Assembly (NCBI GenBank): GCA_021234155.1
Contig: JAJEKV010000061.1
Coordinates: 5,574,653 to 5,638,652 of the forward strand
Length of the DNA: 64,000 nucleotides
Direction: 5' to 3'
Source of the DNA: Isoetes taiwanensis
Taxonomy: Eukaryota; Streptophyta; Lycopodiopsida; Isoetales; Isoetaceae
The position numbers were made by a program, and so were the translations under genes. Position 1 is the first letter of the stretch. Each line of letters opens with the position of its first letter. The notes beneath the pieces were generated by a model. It was not told the DNA's origin and made no database searches. It saw only the letters and a program-made list of their open reading frames with translations. Shown one piece after another: positions 57,494 to 64,000 of the stretch.

Positions 57494-57955
57494 CCTTGCC
57501 TTTGAAAATACTTTCAAATTTTGATGATGAAGAAAAATCTTATTCTTCTTCTTCTTCTTCTTCTTCTTCTCATGGAATATAAAGTAGGACCCATATAATC
57601 AAAGGCATAATATACAAGCTAACAATTTTTTCGTTTCTTCTTCTTCAAGTTATCGCGATCTTCTTCTTCTTCTTCTTCTTCTTCTTCTTCTTCTTCTTCT
57701 TCTTCTTCTTCTTCTTCTTCTTCTTCTTCTTCTTCTTCTTCTTCTTCTTCTTTAACTTCTTCTTCTTCTTCTTCTTCTTTATTCTTCTTCTTGGAAGTCT
57801 TTTCTTCTTATTCTTCATCTTTACTTCTTCTTCTTCTTCTTCTTCTTTTTTAATATCCATCAAGGGTAAAAAGCCCATTTTTTCCATGGTTGGAGAATGA
57901 ATATGTCTAGGCAATTAGTATAGCATTTGCCTTTAAGGCAAATCATCATTCTTTT
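57494..57955 (+). repeat. Condensed third copy of the duplication with TTC arrays
   Basis: Short pieces of the duplicated unit appear in original order with gaps: TTGCCTTTGAAAATACTTTC, TCATGGAATATAAAGTAGGA, AGGCATAATATACAAGCTAAC, a long interrupted TTC tract (57658-57850), TTAATATCCATCAAGGGTAA, CATGGTTGGAGA and AATTAGTATAGCATTTGCC. It resembles a heavily deleted copy built around triplet expansion. Confidence 0.8.
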
Positions 57956-58330
57956 AATTTAAATAAATCTATTTTATTACAAGAAGGGGACGTCGTTGAA
58001 ATACCTACATATGGGATTGACCCATTCTTTTATAAGGCTCTTCCTCCTTTTTTTAATTTTAATTTTTTACATGTCAATATATAGTTCTTTTTAATTAACA
58101 ATGTAAATAGTTTAAGTCAATGATCTTTTCAACGTGAATGGTCTTTTTGTTTTTTTTTATTTATTTCTTTATTTATGTAAGTTTTCTAATTATTGAATGC
58201 CTTTATTTTTTTTTTTGCATGTACACTAATAACAAAATCGTCGTAAGCTCTTGGAAATCGATTTTTATTTCGAAGACATTCTAGGTAAAATTTGAGTTTG
58301 AGTAGGAGAATAAAATTTTAATGTTTTATT
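57956..58330. other. AT-rich spacer
   Basis: No gene or repeat recognised apart from GGGGACGTCGTTG near 57985, a single motif like the subterminal family. Confidence 0.5.
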
Positions 58331-58334
58331 TAGG

Positions 58335-58740
58335 TTAAAAAAAAACTTGGGGAGACTTGGACAAAGGGGCATGGTCGGCTCATGAGTGGAGAAGACTAGG
58401 TGTTCGGGTCCAAGCTCACCGCTTTTACTCTTGTAATTTTATTGATTAATGTATTTAGTTTAGAAAAAATTGGGGAGACTTGGACAAGGGCATGGTCGGC
58501 TCGCCTTGAGTGGAAAGACTAGGTGTTCGGGTCCAAGCTCACCGGATTACTCTTGTAATTTTATTGATTAATGTATTTAGTTTAGAAAATTTGGGGAGAC
58601 TTGGACAAGGGCATGGTCGGCTCGCCTTGAGTGGAAAGACTAGGTGTTCGGGTCAAGCTCACATTACTCTTGTTTATTTTTTTATTAATATATCAATAAA
58701 TAGAAATCTTTACGGGATTGGACAAGGGCGGGGTTTTTGA
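58335..58740 (+). repeat. Tandem ~120-bp leader repeats, 3 to 4 copies
   Basis: The pattern GGGGAGACTTGGACAAGGGC, ATGGTCGGCT, GAGTGGARAGACTAGGTGTT, CGGGTCCAAGCTCACC repeats with spacing of about 120 bp (starts near 58345, 58465, 58585, with a remnant at 58710). It is a diverged relative of the two leader repeats at 7935-8160. Confidence 0.85.
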
Positions 58741-58919
58741 AAAAATTGCATTATTGATTTTCGGGTTTCTAGTTAAGAATGTTGTTTTTAAAGATGTTAG
58801 GGATGTCAAAAAAAACAACGATGTGGAGTGGTTAAGAGTAAGAAAAATTTAAATAGTTGGTTTTAAAAAAAAAAAAAATTAAAAGGAAACTAACTCTTAA
58901 GAAAAGTAGGTAAAGATTC

Positions 58920-61900
58920 ATAATGAAGGTTTGAAAAAAAGTCACAAAGCAAGATTAATGAATCTAAATTGGTTTGTAGGTATGGCCCTATTTGTGAAGA
59001 CACTAATGATTAGTGAGATTAGGCGCATGGTCATAAATGAGATATGTGCTAACGAAAGTCCCGTAGGAGATGCAAAGCTGGTCAGCATTAATCGACCATT
59101 TTGTCGGACATGTGAAAAGGAAGTGCCAATTTGAGTTAGCAAAAAAATGGCCGAGTCAAGAAGAAATGTTGACTTCTCTCCTTGACACACATGTAAAATA
59201 ATGATTGGAAACCCCATGGATGAGCGAAGACATGTTTGAAGCATTCGGTCGCGACTTAAAAGTTCAAATCTTGAGGCTCGTGTCAAGGAATGGGTAGCTT
59301 CATGGAATTCCTCAAAGAAGCGGCGTTTGGATCACAAGAACATCATTGCGGATCTCAATGCCGCGTCGGTTAGGTAATTAAAATGTTTTGCATCGGGGGA
59401 AGCTCTAGTGGGCGGGGCCTAGCAAGGCCCACTTTTCTTTGGAGAATCACATGAACACATCAATCTTTGTTGATCCCATGCCGTGGAGGCCGTGGATGTG
59501 ATCGCCTTATTGAGGAGAAACCAACACATCGCCCGTTATCAAATCAAGATCAACGGAACACAACACTTCCAAGATGATGAGCTATCACGGTGGATGGGTT
59601 TTCAAGGGCAAAGATAGAGGCGAGGCGTATGAGATGGCTCAAAGATACATACGCTTCAAAGCCCCGCATCCTGCTTTGGCTACATCCATTGGACTTGCAT
59701 ATGAAGTTGCTAGCTCTAGTGGGGATACCATAGGGCCAATGGTGATTCTACCTTTCATGAATGGAGAGACACTTGCACACTTGTTTGACTATTTACCTAA
59801 TAACTTGTCACGTTTTAGAAGATGGTCAAATGCAATTGCTAAACGCCAAAAGAACCCGACAAATACATAAAGTGGTGAACTTAGGGCAAAATCGCGAGTT
59901 GTATATCAGTATGTTCGAGGAGATAGCTCTTGCCCTAGCGAAGGTGTCGTTGAGATCCCAAAGGCCACTTCACTCACACAAAGCTTAATTGCAAGAGAGT
60001 CAAATTACATTTTGATGATGAGTACCAAAATGTGTGGGTGGCCATTGGTGATTGGGACAATGCAATTCATTTTAAAAGCCAAAGGCGTCGTCCCTTGTTG
60101 AAGTGTCGGTACTTACTTTTCGGATGGACAAGCAAAATATCCATGGTTAGAGGAAGCTGTGTTTGAGAAATCAAAGGATGATGATGCGTGTATGGGGACC
60201 ACGAAATTCATGATGTCTATGCATTGGGATATATTTATGAGATGCTTGGATTTAAGTGCAAGCTATCACGGCGAATGGAGTGGTTTAATAATAACAACAA
60301 TGCCCAATGGATTAATCCAACCCATATGTACCAACGGCGTCTTGACAAGTTGGAGGAGCAAAAACAAGAATGATGTGCCTACGTGAAGGCGTATTCTCAT
60401 CACGCGACCCAAAGCTTACAAGTTGTTGAAGCCTTACAAAGTGTTGGAATATCTTCTACCATGGTTTGTGAGACAAAGGCGACACATGAAGTGCATGGAT
60501 GCCTTGGAGATGTCAAAATTGTTGTTGTCACAACTCAAATAATGAATACAATATTGTATATCTTGCCATGTTTAAGAGTATTAAATTTTTTAATTGTCTA
60601 ATAACCAAATATATAAAGACACTTTTAATTATTCAAATCCCAATGTTTTGTAATGAACTTCCCATGTTGCTAACATTTGTTGCTTTCCTACTATGTTATT
60701 CATCGCACTCCATATAAATAACTTGCAAGTTTTTGCACATGTCCGAAAGAACCATGGGATGCGACGCGATGGCATATCTATTGTTCACAACTTTACACTT
60801 CTCGCGTGGCTTGGTAGCCTTATTGACAGCCCTAAACACCCAAAGGCCTTTAAGAGGAGGTTGGTGGGTTCGGGTTTAGCTCGCCACCACGCCACCTCCA
60901 CCATTGTGTGGATTTGGTATGGATTTTTTCTAGGATAAAATGTAAGTTAACCATTTATTTTTAACGTTCTAATGTTTTTAAATGTAGCGTGTAAATGCGG
61001 TTTTCGTCCTTCTTTTCCTATGCATAATGTTAGATAAATGCGTGGTTATGGGTGGATCTTCTTCTCACCACCAAAGAGGCGGAAAAGGACCTCGCATCCT
61101 CCGAGGCGAAGAAGCGGGGAACTCGAGATATCAGCGAGGATAACCACGGATATCAATGCCTTGCAATTCGGGATGTCGCCCGCGAGAAATGGAGATTCTT
61201 GGCGCGGGGTGTTGAACAAAGTAGGCGGAGGTGCGGGCCCATGACCCTCCGTCATAGCTCATACACTCCTTCAAATTCAATCTTGGGCCGTTCGAGCAGG
61301 GAGAATGAACCCCCACGAAGGGCCATAGGCCAGTCGTTTACGTCGGGTGGGCCCCTAATTCCTCTTCAAGCTCTGTTAAAGATGCGTGCACCACACCACC
61401 TCCACGAAGGCATCTCTTTCAATATGAGTGAGTTCATCTTGAATTATGCCCTTTTTGTTCACTAACACATATTCATATGTTAGTCGTATGTTGAGTGTAG
61501 TAGCAAGAAGTTCTTGCGCCAAGACTGCGGATGGCGACAATTTTTGGAAGATGGCTAATAATGTCACAAATAGCGTTTGCCATAACGTCCACAAGGGTGA
61601 ATGGAACTCGGGGAGCCTATGATGAGGAAAAAGAGGATCAAGGGAGCTTTTAGAAGCGAGAATATCCCGAGCTCAAGTCGGGAGAGATCTCATGGAGGAG
61701 GTTTGTTCAAAGCGGGGTAAACATGTTAAATCCACCCGGTTATTAGGCTCTTTGGTTCTTCATTATAACCTCATTGTACTCATATTTTATTTATATTTTG
61801 CGGGAGGTGTCGGAAAAGCGGTAAGCTCTTGCCAAAGCTACTGGAGTCTCGATAGAGGAAGTGGCCTGACCTATCCCAGTTGACTAATGAGGCATTTCAA

Positions 61901-62400
61901 GTACATCATCTCTCCATGAGTGTTATAATTAGATGATGCCATGTGGACTAAGTCCTTGTATTGCATTGTAGTGTTTGAAGGCCAACATATTATCAAAGAA
62001 AGGGAAGCTAGAACAAAGCATTGAATGGGCCGAGTGCTGACCGAAGCAAATTGGCGACCATAGTGCCAATAAAAGGCCCATGATGGCGGTTATGGCTTTA
62101 CGGATAAGCTATTTGTAAAAGTATAAATTTGGTTTATAATGTAGGTTCTCGAGTTGAACACTAACATTAGTTTTGGTGCTCATTCTCAATAAAGCGTCAT
62201 TTCTTTGGCCCAGTTGCTAAAGATGAGCGAAAGGGCCTTCAAACAAAGCGATCATGCGACCATCAGCGTGCATTCTTGGCGTGAAAGGGGATGAAGTGTG
62301 TATCATTCATTAGATAATTATTTGTGACTACAATGAACTAATTGTTCGCGATACAATATAATGCGAGGTAAATGAAGAGCGAAGCCAATGAAGAAGAAGA
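58920..62400 (+). pseudogene. Degenerate coding-like region, unrecognised
   Basis: Plus-strand patches look protein-like but change frame often: AVDVIALLRRNQHIARYQIK (about 59480-59545), DDELSRWMGFQGQR, GEAYEMAQRYIRFKAPHPAL and MNGETLAHLFDYLPNN (59620-59805), RELYISMFEEIALALAKV (59897), FDDEYQNVWVAIGDWDNAIHF (60010-60070), HDVYALGYIYEMLGF (60205) and KEAEKDLASSEAKKRGTRD (61070). No domain is recognised. It follows leader repeats like those before the transposase gene, so it may be a second or foreign gene of a CACTA relative. Introns and base errors could both explain the broken frames. Confidence 0.4.
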
Positions 62401-62800
62401 AGAAGAGCAACAACTAAAGACTTAATATATTTTGTAATGTGCAAATTACATTGTGAAATATATTAATTGAATTCAATTTAAATTTTTATGCTTTGTTCTT
62501 ATTATTTGTGATTTTTTTTTATGTTAATTTTATGCTTTCGATTCTATTTTTTATTCTTAGATTTATTAAACATTTAATTACATATTAAACAATAATGCTT
62601 ATCTACCATTAATATAATTTAATCAATATTTGTTTCTATTTTTCGAATTTTTAAATTTTTAAATATTTATTCTCGATTTATTTTGTTCATATTTAATATT
62701 TATTAATACTATTAATATTATTGATAATATTAATATTAATAAATATTACTAAATATTTATTTATATTAAATATTTGTTAATTTTGAATATGAATATTAAG
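62401..62800. other. Very AT-rich stretch inside the right end
   Basis: Mostly A and T with many TTAATATTAATA-like palindromic words. No gene seen. It abuts the GC-rich right subterminal cluster. Confidence 0.6.
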
Positions 62801-63350
62801 CGTCGTTAAATCATATTGAATAATATTAAATAAATATTTTTTAATCAAAATTCCTTAATCGTTCGTTGAGCGGCGTTGTTCCGATGCGGGTCAGCCGTAT
62901 GTCGTAGCCGCGTTGAGCGGCGTTATGCGTGGCCGGAATGGCGCGGGCAACGAGGCGATTGGTGGCTTGCCGAAGAATCGTTGAGCGGCGTTTACACGCT
63001 GGCGCCACGCCGATTAACGCCAGCCGGCAACGCTCCACTGAGACGGACATGATGACGCGTTAATTTGTCGTCGTTGAACGACGTTGCCCGATCATCGCCC
63101 ACGCCCGGCCCCGGGCGCGGCCACTCCGCGGCGATTGCCGCTGGTCGTGACCGCGATCGCAGCACCTGCCACGTTGAACAGCGCCATGTCGCCGCTAAAG
63201 GCGCCGGTTGCGGCGGCGTATAGCGGACCAGATAAATGTCGTTTCCATCGTAGTCGGAAACTGTCCGAAATAGGCGTCGTTTATCGACGCTTTGACGCCG
63301 ATCATCGACGTGGAAACGACGTCTGGACGTCGTAATAGACGTCGTAACAG
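62800..63350. repeat. Right subterminal motif cluster of the CACTA element
   Basis: GCGTCGTTAAATC, CGTTGAGCGGCGTT (several), GTCGTCGTTGAACGACGTTG, GACGTCGTAATAGACGTCG and related words in a GC-rich block. Counterpart of the left cluster. Coding-like frames here are by-products. Confidence 0.8.
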
Positions 63351-63360
63351 GGCTTTGGTT

Positions 63361-63368
63361 TTGTAGTG
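63361..63368 (-). repeat. CACTA right terminal inverted repeat
   Basis: TTGTAGTG, exact inverse of CACTACAA at 6560-6567, followed by the CTC duplication. Confidence 0.75.
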
Positions 63369-63371
63369 CTC
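63369..63371. other. Right target-site duplication CTC
   Basis: Matches 6557-6559. Three bases alone could match by chance; the weight comes from its position at both TIR edges. Confidence 0.7.
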
Positions 63372-64000
63372 CCGATGCTGGATTAATAAAAATAACGAAT
63401 GGCCCATGCTTTTTCTCCACCAGATTTATCTCTTCCACTCCATAGCCATCGGATCTGACTAATTTAAGGCTGCTCTTCTTTTATTGCATTAGGCTATTCC
63501 CCACCAATCTACCGGCCCTTTTTTATTTCCTTGACGTTGGGCCTTCTGTCCTAATCATGCTTTACGATGAATTTTTCCTCCTTTTTTGCGTAATCAGCCT
63601 CGCTACCGATCTGATCTACGGATTTTGCAACAACCCATGTGGTGAATCTGAGAAGTTGGCGTTATTGCACAGGTAGGGACAAAAATTAGCCAGTTTTGCC
63701 CAAAACTTGAGTCTACGATGCACAAAATAGTTTGTCAGATCGAAAATCCACTATAGCCAGTTCAATCTAGCATTACTACGCGTAAATCTATGACTGATAA
63801 CGTCGTCCCGCTATCAGCCCCTCCGCGTAATGCAAGCTATAATTTTCAATGGTCCAAATTTTATAATATAAGATACACACACTTTGCAATCTAGAGCTGG
63901 CCAAGCGATCCGAGTCATCAAAGCAAAAGCCAATTTTGTCCAATTTTGTCTATGCATCCTAGGGCGAGGCAGTTTCAACAGTAATCCCTGCTTTTCTGAA
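63372..64000. other. Host DNA right of the CACTA element
   Basis: No gene recognised. Carries TGCTTTTTCTCCAC at 63402-63415, also found directly at the left insertion edge (6549-6562). Confidence 0.5.

Larger units (their letters stand above)
6560..63368 (+). mobile_element. Giant CACTA (En/Spm-type) DNA transposon, about 56.8 kb, composite
   Basis: The element begins CACTACAAGGG and ends GGTTTTGTAGTG. The outer 8 bp (CACTACAA) are an exact inverted repeat and both sides carry the 3-bp duplication CTC. Arrays of the palindrome-like motif CGTCGTTAAACGACG and its variants lie inside both ends, as expected of TNPA-type binding sites. The interior codes for a TNP2-type transposase on the plus strand. 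The length is extreme because the element has gained a 1.116-kb tandem array, a second truncated copy of its own gene region, a nested Mutator-like element and roughly 12 kb of microsatellite-rich filler. An alternative is that the two ends belong to different, partly overlapping CACTA copies. Internal motif clusters at about 14315-14410 and 47519-47605 keep this open. It is probably non-autonomous as written, since both transposase copies are broken. Confidence 0.72.

Overview
This window looks like nuclear DNA of a land plant. It holds one ordinary spliced gene, an AT-rich intergenic landscape and nested DNA transposons of plant type (CACTA/En-Spm and a Mutator-like element). It also has long GAA/TTC microsatellites and a kilobase-scale satellite-like array. 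I cannot name the species. Nothing here is bacterial or organellar.

Layout. 1-6556 is host DNA. Its only confident gene is a four-exon dual-specificity phosphatase of the DSPTP1 type on the minus strand (2106-3609, 168 aa). From 6560 to 63368 the sequence reads best as one giant CACTA element of about 56.8 kb. It starts CACTACAA, ends TTGTAGTG, is flanked by a 3-bp duplication (CTC), and carries clusters of the motif CGTCGTTAAACGACG near both ends. Host DNA resumes at 63372.

Inside the CACTA element: (i) segment A, 6560-14410, holds the left end, a promoter-like region and a multi-exon transposase gene. In predicted order this gene encodes a Transpos_assoc-like Cys/His motif, a SET domain, an acidic linker, a TNP2/Transposase_21 core, DUF4218 and DUF4216. 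(ii) A tandem array of about 1.116-kb units (15491-18011 and 30559-46151, 17 landmark copies) is split by (iii) segment B, 18012-30558, a second copy of A positions 6641-12463 without either terminus. (iv) Segment B is interrupted by a 6726-bp Mutator-like element (20738-27463) with a 9-bp target duplication and matching terminal repeats. It carries two divergent genes: a SWIM zinc-finger protein and a protein combining a ParB-like DGNHR motif with an N6/N4-type DNA methyltransferase fold. (v) 46152-58330 is repeat-rich filler, including a 3.67-kb tandem duplication and several TTC arrays. (vi) 58330-62400 is a degenerate, unrecognised coding-like stretch whose leader repeats resemble those at 7935-8160.

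The most interesting theme is chromatin and DNA-modification chemistry inside mobile DNA: a SET domain spliced in frame into a CACTA transposase, and a ParB/methyltransferase gene in the element nested inside it. Most of these genes carry frameshifts. Differences between duplicated segments cluster at CG and CAG/CTG sites, so some breaks may be base-calling errors at methylated cytosines and not true decay.
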